Part shown: positions 34,200 to 46,100 of the stretch, piece by piece
How positions within the stretch are numbered: the stretch's first letter is position 1
How the letters are laid out: each line of letters opens with the position of its first letter
Source: Streptomyces lacrimifluminis
Lineage (GTDB): Bacteria; Actinomycetota; Actinomycetes; Streptomycetales; Streptomycetaceae
DNA length: 64,000 nucleotides
Assembly: GCF_014646095.1 (NCBI RefSeq)
Contig: NZ_BMMU01000001.1
Span: forward strand, 1 to 64,000
Reading direction: 5' to 3'
Position numbers and translations under genes: made by a program
The notes under the pieces: model-generated
What the model saw: only the letters and a program-made list of their open reading frames with translations
Told to the model about the DNA's origin: nothing
Databases searched by the model: none

Positions 34200-36023
34200 A
34201 TGCCAGCCACACCCCAGCCGTACCACCGCCGCAGACGCCGTACGCGCGCGCTGCTCGCCGGCGCCGCCGGCATCGTCACGGTCGGCGCGCTCGCCGCCGC
34301 CACTCTTCCGGCCAGCGCCGGTGTCAGCGCGTCCAAGCCCGGCGGCCACGGGCAGGGCAAGCCGAGCCGCTACCAGGACGTACAGCTGCTGTCCTTCAAC
34401 GACCTGCACGGCAACCTGGAGCCGCCGTCCGGCTCCGCCGGCCGCGTCACCGAGATCCAGGCCGACGGCACGACCAAGACGATCGACGCGGGCGGTGTCG
34501 AGTACCTCGCCACGCACCTGCGCGAGGCGCGCGGGGACAACCCGTACTCGATCACGGCGGCCGGCGGCGACATGGTCGGCGCCTCCCCGCTGATCTCGGG
34601 CCTCTTCCACGACGAGCCCACCATCGAGGCGCTCAACGGCCTCGACCTGGACGTCACCGCGGTCGGCAACCACGAGTTCGACGAGGGCGCCAAGGAACTG
34701 GGCCGCCTGCAGAACGGTGGCTGCCACCCGACCGACGGCTGCTATGTCAAGGGCAAGAAGTTCAAGGGGGCGGACTTCCCCTACCTCGCGGCGAACGTGC
34801 TCGACGAGAAGACCAGGAAGCCGATCCTCAAGCCCTACTGGGTGTGGAAGAAGAACGGCGTCAAGGTCGGCTTCATCGGCGTGACCCTTGAGGACACCCC
34901 GGGTGTCGTCTCCGCCGAGGGCGTGAAGGGCCTCAAGTTCAAGGACGAGGTCGAGACGATCAACAAGTACGCCAAGGTGCTGGAGAAGCAGGGCGTCAAG
35001 TCGGTCGTCGCGCTGATCCACGAGGGCGGCCTCCCGGCCTCGACGGCCTACAACTTCGACTGCGACGCGGCGGGCGGCGGCTCCGGCATCTCCGGTCCGA
35101 TCGTCGACATCGCGAAGAACATCACCCCGAAGGTCGACGCGCTGGTCACCGGCCACACGCATGCCGCGTACGCCTGCACGATCCCGGACCCGTCGGGCAA
35201 GCCGCGCACGGTCACCTCGGCCGCGTCCTTCGGCCGCCTCTACACGGACACCACGCTGACGTACGACCGCTGGACGGGTGACATCGCCCGTACCGCCGTC
35301 TCCTCCGCGAACCACGTGGTCACCCGGACCGTCGCCAAGGCCGCGGACATGACCGACCTGATCGCCCGGTGGAACACCCTCGCGGCGCCCATCGGCAACC
35401 GCGCGATCGGTTACATATCCGGCGACATCCCCAGCGCCGGCATCGAGTCCCCGATGGGCGACCTCATCGCCGACGCGCAACTGGCGTACGGCAAGAAGCT
35501 GGACGCGGGGACCGACCTCGCGCTGATGAACTCGGGCGGTATCCGCGGCGGGCTGACGTTCGCGGCGAAGGGCACCGAGGGCGACGGTGTCGTCACCTAC
35601 GCCGAGGGCTTCACGGTCCAGCCGTTCTCCAACACGGTGAACCTCCAGGACTTCACCGGCGCCCAGCTGATCTCCGTACTCCAGGAGCAGGTGAGCGGTT
35701 CGAACACGGCTGCTCCGAAGATCCTCCAGGTGTCGTCGGGGCTCACCTACACGCTCGACATGACGAAGGCCGGCGCGGCGCGCGTCATCGCCGACTCGGT
35801 CAGGCTGAACGGTGCGGCGATCGACCCGGCCGCCACCTACCGCGTCGCGACGAACAGCTTCCTCGCGGGCGGCGGCGACGGCTACCCGACGCTGGGCCAG
35901 GGCACGAACGACCTGGTCGGCGGGGACGACCTGCTGGCGCTGGCGGACTACCTGACCGCCAACTCCACGGCCACGACGCCGATCGCGCCGCCGACGGCGA
36001 AGCGGATCACGATCGTGCAGTAA
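34200..36023 (+). CDS. Secreted 5'-nucleotidase / metallophosphoesterase (UshA-like)
   Basis: 607 residues. A signal peptide with a basic start (HRRRRRTRALLAG) ends near PASAG. The calcineurin-like domain has all metal motifs: FNDLHGN, GGDMVG, GNHEFDEG, HEGG and TGHTHA. The C-terminal nucleotidase domain has NSGGIRGGL and FSNTVNLQDFTGAQL for substrate binding. It releases phosphate from extracellular nucleotides, which fits a phosphate-rich neighbourhood. Start: ATG at 34200 with AGGGGGG upstream. I recall that secreted nucleotidases of this type are PhoP-controlled in Streptomyces, but I see no clear PHO box. Confidence 0.93.
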   Translation: MPATPQPYHRRRRRTRALLAGAAGIVTVGALAAATLPASAGVSASKPGGHGQGKPSRYQDVQLLSFNDLHGNLEPPSGSAGRVTEIQADGTTKTIDAGGVEYLATHLREARGDNPYSITAAGGDMVGASPLISGLFHDEPTIEALNGLDLDVTAVGNHEFDEGAKELGRLQNGGCHPTDGCYVKGKKFKGADFPYLAANVLDEKTRKPILKPYWVWKKNGVKVGFIGVTLEDTPGVVSAEGVKGLKFKDEVETINKYAKVLEKQGVKSVVALIHEGGLPASTAYNFDCDAAGGGSGISGPIVDIAKNITPKVDALVTGHTHAAYACTIPDPSGKPRTVTSAASFGRLYTDTTLTYDRWTGDIARTAVSSANHVVTRTVAKAADMTDLIARWNTLAAPIGNRAIGYISGDIPSAGIESPMGDLIADAQLAYGKKLDAGTDLALMNSGGIRGGLTFAAKGTEGDGVVTYAEGFTVQPFSNTVNLQDFTGAQLISVLQEQVSGSNTAAPKILQVSSGLTYTLDMTKAGAARVIADSVRLNGAAIDPAATYRVATNSFLAGGGDGYPTLGQGTNDLVGGDDLLALADYLTANSTATTPIAPPTAKRITIVQ

Positions 36024-36047
36024 CCAGTAACCAGTAGTTGTCTGCCG

Positions 36048-36079
36048 AAGGGCCCAAGGCGTATCGCCTTGGGCCCTTT
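36048..36079 (+). terminator. Terminator of the 5'-nucleotidase gene
   Basis: A perfect 14-bp stem (36048-36061 with 36065-36078), loop tat, 25 bases after the stop and followed by TTGTTAT. A strong intrinsic terminator. Confidence 0.88.
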
Positions 36080-36262
36080 GTTATGCCCGTAATAAGTCCT
36101 GTGTGAATAGTGGATCGGTTCCCCGGGGTTCCTGAAAATTGGTCTCAGTTGCAATTAATCGAGGTCTAAGTGGAATTGGCTTTTTCCTCTTATCGGGTCC
36201 CGTAGTGTTTTCCATGTCGAAACCGAACGACACCGAACAACACGAAAACCAAGGAGAATCGC

Positions 36263-36391
36263 ATGAGCTTCCACAAGATCGCCCCCGTCAAGAAGGCCGC
36301 CAAGCCCGCCGCCCACGCCCCGAAGCCGAAGGCTCCGAAGAAGCCGGCGCCCCAGAAGGTGCAACGTCGTCCGGTCGGGCACCAGCGCTGA
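36263..36391 (+). CDS. 42-residue Lys/Pro/Ala-rich basic peptide
   Basis: A tiny gene with a near-perfect ribosome site (AAGGAGAA, 5-6 bases before the ATG at 36263) and its own upstream region that is unusually AT-rich for this DNA. The product starts MSFHKIAPVKKAAKP, has a central KPKAPKKPAPQK and ends GHQR; it has no Cys and no membrane helix. Such Ala/Lys/Pro strings resemble nucleic-acid-binding tails or a secreted cationic peptide. The next gene (36485) is an ABC exporter on the same strand. No function assigned. Codon use is regular for Streptomyces, which supports translation. Confidence 0.7.
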   Translation: MSFHKIAPVKKAAKPAAHAPKPKAPKKPAPQKVQRRPVGHQR

Positions 36392-36484
36392 GACCCGCCA
36401 TGAGGCGGGGTCACCGCAGGACGAGCACATCGTCCCGGTGGCCCCGCCTCAGGCGTGTAGGGAGAAAGGGAAAGGGAGTTGAGC

Positions 36485-38443
<1,959 letters not shown>

Positions 38444-38452
38444 CCCATCCCC

Positions 38453-38545
38453 CCCGTACGGTGTGGACGAGCCGGGGTTCGCCCCGGCTCTCCAGGTTCC
38501 GGCGCAGGTACATGACGTACACGTCGAGCGTGTTGGAGGCGGGCT
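38453..38545 (-). pseudogene. Remnant of an OmpR-type response regulator C-terminus
   Basis: Minus-strand translation gives [17 protein letters not shown], then [10 protein letters not shown], about 31 residues matching the end of the winged-helix domain in the intact regulator at 53360-54097 ([27 protein letters not shown]). Only this part remains: no start, no receiver, and the frame breaks in a run of seven C bases at 38450. The DNA is similar but not identical to the intact gene, so it looks like the leftover of a related two-component locus rather than a recent copy. Confidence 0.75.
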
Positions 38546-38575
38546 GCCGGGGGTGCGGGTTGTTCCGTACGTCGG

Positions 38576-40693
38576 TCAGCCGGCCGTCGGTGTCCAGTCG
38601 CCCAGCCAGTCCGCGACCTCCTGGCCCGTGGCCTGGGCGTCGGTCAGGTGCGGGCGGTCGCTGCTCGCGGCGCCCGAGCCCGCGCCGGTGTTCCTGTACT
38701 CGGCGAAGCGGTCGTCCTTCCAGGAGAAGCCGCTCATGTCGGTCCAGGGGGTCGTCCTGATCGCGGCGCTCAGGGAGGTGTTGCGGATGGTGGTCTGCGG
38801 GTCGAGAGACGCGTCGCCGCCCGCGTGCCAGGGGCGGCCGAGGTAGAAGCTGCGGTCGGAGACGTCACCGTTCACCGTGGAGTTGGCGATCAGGATGCCC
38901 TTGCGGTTCGCGGCGGTGCTGGGGGCGGTGACGTAACCGGCGGAGGTGCCGTTCCAGCGCTTCTTCAGGGTGATGACGGACTTGTCGATCACGGCGGTGG
39001 CCCGGCCGAAGATGAAGTCGGTGTTGCCGACGACGTAGGAGTTGGTGACGTAGACGCGGCCCAGCCTGTCCTTGGACGCGGTGTCCACCAGCAGGGTGTC
39101 CTGGTCGCCGCTGATGATGACGCCGTCGAGGAACACCTTGTCGGCGGCGGTGCGCAGGGCGACCGCCTGGCCCGCGATGTCCTGGTGCGCGGCCTCGTCG
39201 AAGTCGTTGGAGATGGTCAGGTTGCGGGCCTGGAAGTCGTCGGCCTCGACGGCGACCGTGGCGCTGCCGCCGGTGCCGTACGTACCGGAGCCGTCGGGCT
39301 TCGGCGTACCGGACGCGTTGTTGTAGACGATCGTGGTGTCCTTGCGGCTGCCGCCGCTGCCCTGGATGGTGACGTGCGGCTTGTTGGACGGGACCTTCAC
39401 CAACTCGCGGTACGTGCCCGGCTTCACGGAGATGACCACCCGGGAGGCGTTGTTCGCGGGTACGGCGTTCACGGCGGCCTGCACGGTCCGGTACTGGCCG
39501 GAGCCGTCCGCGGCGACGGTGAGGGTCGTGGCCGCGGCGGCTGTCGTGGTGCCGCTGCCGGTCGTCGCCTTGGCAACGGAACTGCGCGGCCCCGCACCGG
39601 ACTTGAGGAGCGCGGGCACATCGGCCGTCTTGTCCGGCGTGTAGCTGTAGTACGACCTCGGGTTCCAGGCCGCGCCCGGACCCCCGCTCTCGTTCCTGCC
39701 ACTGGTCCCGGAGAAGGTGTTGCCGCGCTGGACGACGGTGGCGGTGGCGTCGCGGACGACGGGGTTGGTCATGCCGTGGAAGTAGGAGTTCTCCAGCACC
39801 ATGTTGGTCCTGCCGCGCGAGTAATTGCCGTACGAGGACTTGATGGTGGTCCCCGCCTCGTCCTCCAAATAGTTGTTGTAGAGGTGCGCGTGGGCCACGT
39901 TGTCGGTGGACGGGTTGCGCTGCTCGGTCTCGCGGATCCAGTTGTGGTGGATCGTGATGTCGGCGGTGGTGTTCTCGGTCCAGCCGATGCCGAAGGCCTT
40001 GTTGTCCTGGCTCAGCCTGTTCCAGGACACGGTCAGGTAGGTCGTGTCCTTGCGGCTGTCGATGAGACCGTCGGCCATGTGCCGCAGGTCGTTGTGGTCG
40101 ATCCACACGTGATGGGCGCCGTCCATCTGGATGGCGTCGAAGTCGTGCTCCTTGTCGTTCCAGACGCCCTGGTAGGCGTCCCGGATCGTCAGGTTCCGGA
40201 TAATGACGTTGTGGACACCCTGCCCGAGGAAGAACCCGCCGCCCACGATGTGCCCGGAGGTCCCGGACCCGATGATGGTCTTGTCGGAGGCGACCTTGAT
40301 CTCCTTGCCGACCGGGTTCATGGTGATGGTGGCGGCGACGACGATGACGTACGGCTCGGCGGCGGTCGCGTACTTCTCCAGGTCGGCGAGCGTCCTCACG
40401 GTGACGGTCTGGCCGTCCCGGCCGCCGTAAGTCCCGTTCTGACCAAGGGCGTTCACGGAGGCGAAGCCGTCCGCGACATCGGTGACGCCGGCGAGGGCGG
40501 AGGTCGCGGTGGCGGAGGCCGCGGCGGACGCCTTCGGCTGCGCGTCCGCGCCGAACACGCCGAGGGCACCGCCGTAGGCCATGGCTCCGGCGGAGGCGAG
40601 GGCCAGCGGGACTCCGGCGAGCAGTGCGGTCCTACGGCGGCGGTGGTGACGGGTGCGGCTGCGGCTACGGGACTTGCTGCGGGTTTCGCTCAC
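38576..40693 (-). CDS. Secreted pectate lyase (PL1)-pectin methylesterase (CE8) fusion
   Basis: 705 residues. A long basic start (SKSRSRSRTRHHRRRR) and hydrophobic core form a signal peptide. Domain 1 (about 75-400) is PL1 pectate lyase: VWIDHNDLRH, DGLIDSRKDTTYLTVSW (seen by DGLIDSRKD) and Arg in ETEQRNPSTDN. Domain 2 (about 415-700) is CE8 methylesterase: Gln in GQAVALR, Asp in SGDQDTLL, Asp in GNTDFIFG, and LGRPW. It removes methyl groups from pectin and then cuts it. Start: GTG at 40693 with GGAAG upstream. Divergent from an AraC-type regulator, likely its controller. Confidence 0.92.
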   Translation of the reverse strand: MSETRSKSRSRSRTRHHRRRRTALLAGVPLALASAGAMAYGGALGVFGADAQPKASAAASATATSALAGVTDVADGFASVNALGQNGTYGGRDGQTVTVRTLADLEKYATAAEPYVIVVAATITMNPVGKEIKVASDKTIIGSGTSGHIVGGGFFLGQGVHNVIIRNLTIRDAYQGVWNDKEHDFDAIQMDGAHHVWIDHNDLRHMADGLIDSRKDTTYLTVSWNRLSQDNKAFGIGWTENTTADITIHHNWIRETEQRNPSTDNVAHAHLYNNYLEDEAGTTIKSSYGNYSRGRTNMVLENSYFHGMTNPVVRDATATVVQRGNTFSGTSGRNESGGPGAAWNPRSYYSYTPDKTADVPALLKSGAGPRSSVAKATTGSGTTTAAAATTLTVAADGSGQYRTVQAAVNAVPANNASRVVISVKPGTYRELVKVPSNKPHVTIQGSGGSRKDTTIVYNNASGTPKPDGSGTYGTGGSATVAVEADDFQARNLTISNDFDEAAHQDIAGQAVALRTAADKVFLDGVIISGDQDTLLVDTASKDRLGRVYVTNSYVVGNTDFIFGRATAVIDKSVITLKKRWNGTSAGYVTAPSTAANRKGILIANSTVNGDVSDRSFYLGRPWHAGGDASLDPQTTIRNTSLSAAIRTTPWTDMSGFSWKDDRFAEYRNTGAGSGAASSDRPHLTDAQATGQEVADWLGDWTPTAG

Positions 40694-40836
40694 GGCTGCT
40701 TCCGATCGGGTCAGGGGGCAGGGGGGTGGATCAAGAGGGATCAACTGGAGGGGGAACCACGTCACTTGGCTGTCGCAGCCGTCGGGGGAAAGGTTGCCGT
40801 GCCGAGGAGGCGACGGGGGACCGGAAGGGAAGCGGA

Positions 40837-41814
40837 ATGATCGGGACGGTGTTCCGTACGGACGACGTACCTGCGGGCGACAGATTCGACTACTGGCAGG
40901 AACTGGTCGGCCGGACGCGCTCCAGCGCACTCGTCAGCGACCACGCCGCCGACTTCTGGGCGGAGCAGCGGCTGATGGAGCTGGGGCCGGTGGTCGTGAG
41001 CCAGATGTCGTTCCTGCCGACGCGCTACCGGCGGACCGAGAAACTGGTGCGCCAGGCCGACCCCGAGCTGTATCACCTGACGCTGCTGCTCGACGGCGGG
41101 CTGGCGCTCGACCACGCCGGGCAGACCAGCACGTTCACCTCACGTGACCTGCACCTGGCCGACAGCTCGCAGCCCTACGACGTCAGGTCGGCGGACGACC
41201 GGCAGGGCGGCCTCGTCACCGGAATGGCCGTGGACTTCCCCAAGGCGCTGCTGCCCCTGCCGCCGCACCGGGTACGGGAGTTGCTGGGCCGGCGGCTGCC
41301 GGGGCTGGAGGGCGTCGGGGCGCTCGTGGCGGACTTCGTCGTCGGTCTTGACCGGCAGGCCGGCACACTCCAGCCGTCCGACGCGCCCCGCCTGGGCACG
41401 GTCGTCCTCGACCTCATGTCGGCCTGGTTCGCCCAACTGCTGGAGGCGGAGGCCGCGTTGTCGCCGGAGACCCGGGGGAGGGCAATGGCGCAACGCGTCC
41501 AGGAGTTCATCCGGCAGAACCTGCACGACCCCGAACTGACGCCCCCGGTGATCGCCGCCGCCCACCACATCTCGCTGAGCTATCTGCACCGCATCTTCCA
41601 GCAGCACACCCAGGGCGAACCGGTCGCGGCCTGGATCCGCCGCCGACGCCTGGAGAACGCCCACCGCGACCTGGCGAACCCCTCGCTGCGCGGCACCCCG
41701 ATCCACACCGTCGCGGCCCGCTGGGGCTACCGGCGCCCTTCCGATTTCACCCGGGCGTTCCGCGCCGCGTACGGGATGTCACCCAGGGACTACCGCCAAC
41801 AGGCCCTGACGTAA
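40837..41814 (+). CDS. AraC-family regulator
   Basis: 325 residues. The N-terminal region (about 5-190: FDYWQELVGRT, SQMSFLPTRYRRT) is the AraC-binding-like ligand domain. The C-terminal double helix-turn-helix is intact: ISLSYLHRIFQQHTQGEPVAAW and FTRAFRAAYGMSPRDYR, each shown partly. Start: ATG at 40837 with GGAAGGGAAGCGGA upstream. Divergent from the pectinase gene with 143 bases between starts, so it may regulate it in response to plant polymer fragments (inference). Confidence 0.88.
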   Translation: MIGTVFRTDDVPAGDRFDYWQELVGRTRSSALVSDHAADFWAEQRLMELGPVVVSQMSFLPTRYRRTEKLVRQADPELYHLTLLLDGGLALDHAGQTSTFTSRDLHLADSSQPYDVRSADDRQGGLVTGMAVDFPKALLPLPPHRVRELLGRRLPGLEGVGALVADFVVGLDRQAGTLQPSDAPRLGTVVLDLMSAWFAQLLEAEAALSPETRGRAMAQRVQEFIRQNLHDPELTPPVIAAAHHISLSYLHRIFQQHTQGEPVAAWIRRRRLENAHRDLANPSLRGTPIHTVAARWGYRRPSDFTRAFRAAYGMSPRDYRQQALT

Positions 41815-42203
41815 GGGCAGGAGGACGCGAGTAGACGCAGTGCCAAGAAACTGTGGACCGGTTGCGAACGACAACCCGCCGACAACCAGGCATTGTCGTT
41901 TCTGCAACGGGGGAACCCTCGGTCGCGGGACTGTTCCTCTCGGCTCCGCGACCGAGGAAACCCGGCATCACCACTCCGTCGGGATCCGCCCACCCCGGCT
42001 GACCGCGATCCGCAGGACGTCCGCCTCCGACTCGGCGGCCCGCGTGAGCGCGAACTGATACCCGACAGCTGTAACTCGCGCGGATCACAACGGAAGCCCC
42101 AAAAGGCCCGTATGCCGGGATGATCTGGGCCACCATGGGGAATGCCCCGTGGCACAGCCGCGCGGCGCACTATCGCGAGCGGGGCGCGACGGGAGGCCAC
42201 GGG
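41815..42203. other. Intergenic region with one hairpin
   Basis: 389 bases without a convincing gene. It contains a perfect 12-bp stem (41917-41928 with 41946-41957, loop 17 bases), probably the terminator of the AraC gene, and the promoter side of the hydrolase gene. Confidence 0.55.
41917..41957 (+). terminator. Hairpin downstream of the AraC regulator
   Basis: Perfect 12-bp stem CCTCGGTCGCGG with its complement and a 17-base loop, followed by AAA rather than a T-run; about 100 bases after the stop. Confidence 0.5.
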
Positions 42204-43097
42204 GTGCGGAGAGAGGTGGACGCGGGGGACGGGCGCCGATTAGCCGTCGAGGTCAGCGGCGACCCGAGTGGTCTGCCGGTCTTTCTGCTGCACGGCACAC
42301 CGGGCAGCAGACTCGGACCGGCTCCCCGGCCGATGCTTCTGTACCACCAGCAGGTACGCATGATCACCTACGACCGCCCCGGTTACGGTCGCTCGGACCC
42401 GCTTCCGGGACGTCTTGTCTCCCATGTCGCCGCCGACGTCGCGGCGATCGCGGACGCCCTGGGTATCGCACGGTTCGCGGTCGTCGGCCGTTCCGGTGGC
42501 GGCCCGCACGCCCTGGCGTGTGCCGCTATGCTGCCCGACCGGGTGACCCGGGTCGCGGTGCTGGTGAGCCTGGCGCCACGCGACGCCGACGGGCTGGACT
42601 GGTTCGCCGGCATGGCCGCCTCCAATGTCAGCGAGTACACCCAGGCCCTGGCCGGACCGGACCGGCTTGCCGCCAGTCTGCGCAAACGCTCCGTCGCGAT
42701 CCGGAAGGACCCCGTACGACTGCTGACCCAACTGCGCAGGGAGCTCACCGAGTCCGACCTGCGGGTGGTCGCCGACGCGGGCATCAGGGGCATGCTGCTG
42801 CGCAACTACCGGGAGGCGCTGCGGGTGTCGGCCGACGGCTGGGTGGACGACGCCCTGTCCTTCTGCAGCCCCTGGGGCTTTTCCCTGACCGGCATCTCCG
42901 TACCCGTGCTCCTGTGGCACGGAGAGCAGGACTCGTTCTCCCCGGCCAGCCACACCCGCTGGCTGGCCACGCGGATACCCAGCGTGACCGCGATTCTTCA
43001 GCCCGCCGCCGCACACTTCACATCGCTGCGGGTGCTGCCGGACATCGTGACCTGGCTGCTGGCCGGCCGGCCGCTTCCGTCGGCCGACCGGTCCTGA
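42204..43097 (+). CDS. Alpha/beta hydrolase
   Basis: 297 residues. Oxyanion segment LLHGTPGSR (about 25-33), nucleophile elbow VGRSGGGPHA, acid in HGEQDSFSP and catalytic His in AAAHFTS. Typical of soluble esterases, lactonases or haloperoxidase-like hydrolases. Start: GTG at 42204 with GGGAGG 8 bases upstream; an in-frame ATG at 42120 has no ribosome site. Converges on the FxSxx operon with a gap of only 23 bases, but on the opposite strand, so it is not part of that operon. Confidence 0.85.
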   Translation: MRREVDAGDGRRLAVEVSGDPSGLPVFLLHGTPGSRLGPAPRPMLLYHQQVRMITYDRPGYGRSDPLPGRLVSHVAADVAAIADALGIARFAVVGRSGGGPHALACAAMLPDRVTRVAVLVSLAPRDADGLDWFAGMAASNVSEYTQALAGPDRLAASLRKRSVAIRKDPVRLLTQLRRELTESDLRVVADAGIRGMLLRNYREALRVSADGWVDDALSFCSPWGFSLTGISVPVLLWHGEQDSFSPASHTRWLATRIPSVTAILQPAAAHFTSLRVLPDIVTWLLAGRPLPSADRS

Positions 43098-43120
43098 ACT
43101 CCCGTATATGGCAAGGGCGT

Positions 43121-46100
43121 TCAGACGGGCAGGGGCTCCAGGTCCCGGTGGATGCGCTTGCCCGCCCGTACGCTCACGGTGTGCGGGTGCTCCTCGCCGA
43201 GCAGCCGTGCCAGATCCTGCCGGGCCCCCTCCTGGAGTTGATCGGCCTCAGGCGCCCGGCCCAGGGCCCGCAGGGTGAGTGCCAGGTTGGCACGGCACAC
43301 GATGGTGTCCGGGTGGTTCTGGCCGAGGCTGGGCTGGAACCCGGTGACGGCCAGCCGCTCCAGCGCCTCCGCCCGCTGCAACTCCCCGTCCTCCGCGAGA
43401 ACGTTGGCGAGGTTGACCGCGCAGGACAGGCTGTAGGGGTGGTCCTCGCCGAGCACGTCCTGCAAGGTGGCGAGGGTGTCCTCCAGCCGGATCCGGGCGT
43501 TCTCCCGGTCGCCCGAACCCCGCAGGAATATACCGAGGTTGTTGAGCGCGGCCAGGGTCGCCGGATGGCGGGTGCCCGGCGCCTGCTGATACTGCGGGAC
43601 GATCTCCCGGGCCAGCGCGAGCGCCTCGTCGCGGGCGCCGGTCGCGTACAGGTCGGTGGCGTAGTTGAGGGTGCAGTCCAGCACGTCGGGAGTGGAGGCC
43701 GGGATCTCGCGGGCTCGGTAGAGCTCACGGGTCTGCTGGGTGATCAGGCGGGCCTCCTCGACCTGCCCGGCCTTGCGCAGGGAGACGGCGAGACTCTTGG
43801 CGGTGCGCAGGGTCTCCGGATAGGTGTCGCCGAACAGCCGCTGATAGGCCTCGTAACTGCTGCGCAGCAGTGAGATCGACGTGCCGTACTCACCCACCTC
43901 ACGCAGGTCGCGGCAGAGGTTGGTGGCGGTGGTCAGAGTCGCCGGATGGTCGGGGCCCAGATCGTTGCGCCGTCGGTCGTAGATCTCCTGGTCGATGTCG
44001 AGGGCCTCGCTGTAGCGGCCGAGCAGGCGCAGGCACAACGCGCGGTTGTTGTTGGCGTTGAGGGTGCTCGGGTGGTCCTCGCCGAAGCTCTCCTTGAAGC
44101 CGCTGTACGCCTCGATGGCCAGGTCCAGGGCCTCCGTGAAGCGGCCGATGCTGCCGAGGTCCATGGCCAGCCCACTGGTGGTCATCAGGACGTGCGGGTG
44201 GTCGGCGGGCAGCAGGACGCGCTGGCGGGCCAGCGTGTCCGTGCCGAGGCGCTCCGCCTCGACGTACTTGCCCAGCGAGCGCAGCACGTTGGCGATCTGG
44301 AAGCACAGGTGGAGGATCTGGGTGTGGAGGTTGGTGACGTAGCGTTTTTCCACGGCCAGTGCCGACAGGTCGCCCTCGTCCGCCCCGCTGGTCAGGCCCG
44401 CCGCCTGGGCGATCCGCCCCTCCAGCCCGGTGAGCCGGTCCCGACGCGCGGTCAACTGGTCCTCCCACGCCGAGCGGAGTTCCTGGCCGAGGGCGAGGGC
44501 GGCGCCGAGATCGCCGCGCTTCCACTGGTAGCGCACCCGGTCGATGAGCAGCTGGCGGGTCTCCGGCTCGTCGCATCTGCTGGCCTCCGACGCTTCCAGA
44601 TGGGGCCAGATGGTGGCGAAGGCGGCCCGGTTCTCGGGTTCGTCGATCGGTCCCTCTCCCGGTGGCCGGGCGCCGGCCAGGATGCGGTGCACGACGTGCT
44701 TGGCGTCCTCCTGCTCCTGCACGGTGAGCTGGGAGCGGATCACGGCCTGGACCAGGCGGTGGACCTGGATGGAGTTGGTGGCCCGGTCCACCTTGGCCAG
44801 GGCGAAGCGGCCGATCTCCCGGATCACCTGCCCGAGGACCATGTTCTCCTGCAGCGCGGGGTCCTCGCGGGCCAGGACGCGGATCATCTCCTCGCCGTAG
44901 AGGAGTTTCATGGAGATCGGCTCGGCGGCGAAGAAGGCGCACAGCTGGAGCAGTCGAACGGCCGCCGGTGAGCGCTCCTTGAGACGCTCGATGGAGACGT
45001 TCCAGGTGGCGGCGACGGGCTGTGGGTAGTTGGCCGGCTGACTGAACGACAGGACCTGCTCAGCCTGTTGTTCCAGTTGCAGCAGGTAGGTGTCGACGGG
45101 GATGCCGGTCGCGGCCAGCCAGGCGCCGGCCTGGTCCAGGGCGAGCGGCAGGTCGCCGACGGCCGCCGCGACCCGGTCGGCGTCCTCGGCACTGAGCCCG
45201 GGGGCGCGGCGCAGCAGGTGCTCGATGCTCTCCTCACGCAGGAACGGGTCCACCTCCAGCGCCTGGCCGGCCTGGAGCCAGGTCTGGTTGCGGGAGGTGA
45301 CCAGGATGTGGCCGTTGCCGCCGGGGAAGTGCTGTTTGACCTCCTGCGGCTCGTCGGCGTTGTCGAAGACCAGCAGCCAGCGCAGCGCCGAGCCGGTCTG
45401 CCGCAGATGCTCCCGCGCCTCCTGGGCAGCCTGCGCGGCGTCGTCGCCGATCCGCAGGCCGAGCCGGTCGGCGAGTTCCGCCAGCGAGGAGATGATCAGC
45501 TCGTTCTGCTCGGAGGGTATCCACCAGACCAGGTCGTAGTCGGTGCCGAAGCGGTGGACGTACTCCAGCGCGATCTGGGTCTTGCCGACCCCACCGAGGC
45601 CGTAGAGGGCGTACGGCCCGGCGGAGACGCCGCCGGAGCTGTTGCCGAGGCTGTTCCGCAGGTGCTCCAGCAGGGCGCTGCGGCCGGTGAAGGACGCGTT
45701 GCGCGGTGAGATGTTCCAGAACTTGGCCGCGGTGCCGGGGAAACGGGCCTCCATGGTCAGGCCGTCGGCGGTGCCCCCCGTGGGCAGGATCGGTTTGCCG
45801 AGGGCGCGCAGCAGCACCGAGGCGGCGTTGCGCTCGTCCAGTCGGACCAGGTCGACCGAGGGCCACTCGCTGAACGACGGCGACGGACGGATGTCACCGA
45901 CCTGGACGGCGACCACCTGGCGGCGGCCGGAGGGCAGTCCGCCGGTGGCGCTCTCCCACACCTGGCGAGCACGTGCCGACCGCTGGTAGGAGGGCGAGAG
46001 CACGACGACGGTGCGCTCCGCGGGCTGCTCCGCGCCGTCGCCCTCGCCGCCGACGTAGTGGAGCACGACCCGGAAGCCCGCCCCCCGCAGCAGGGCGTAG

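Noticed and set aside
38648..40840. 730-codon plus-strand frame opposite the pectinase gene
   Set aside because: Antisense shadow of the pectate lyase-methylesterase gene.
41747..42200. Small genes in the gap after the AraC regulator
   Set aside because: Open frames on both strands lack ribosome sites and resemble out-of-frame GC-rich sequence; only a hairpin is supported.
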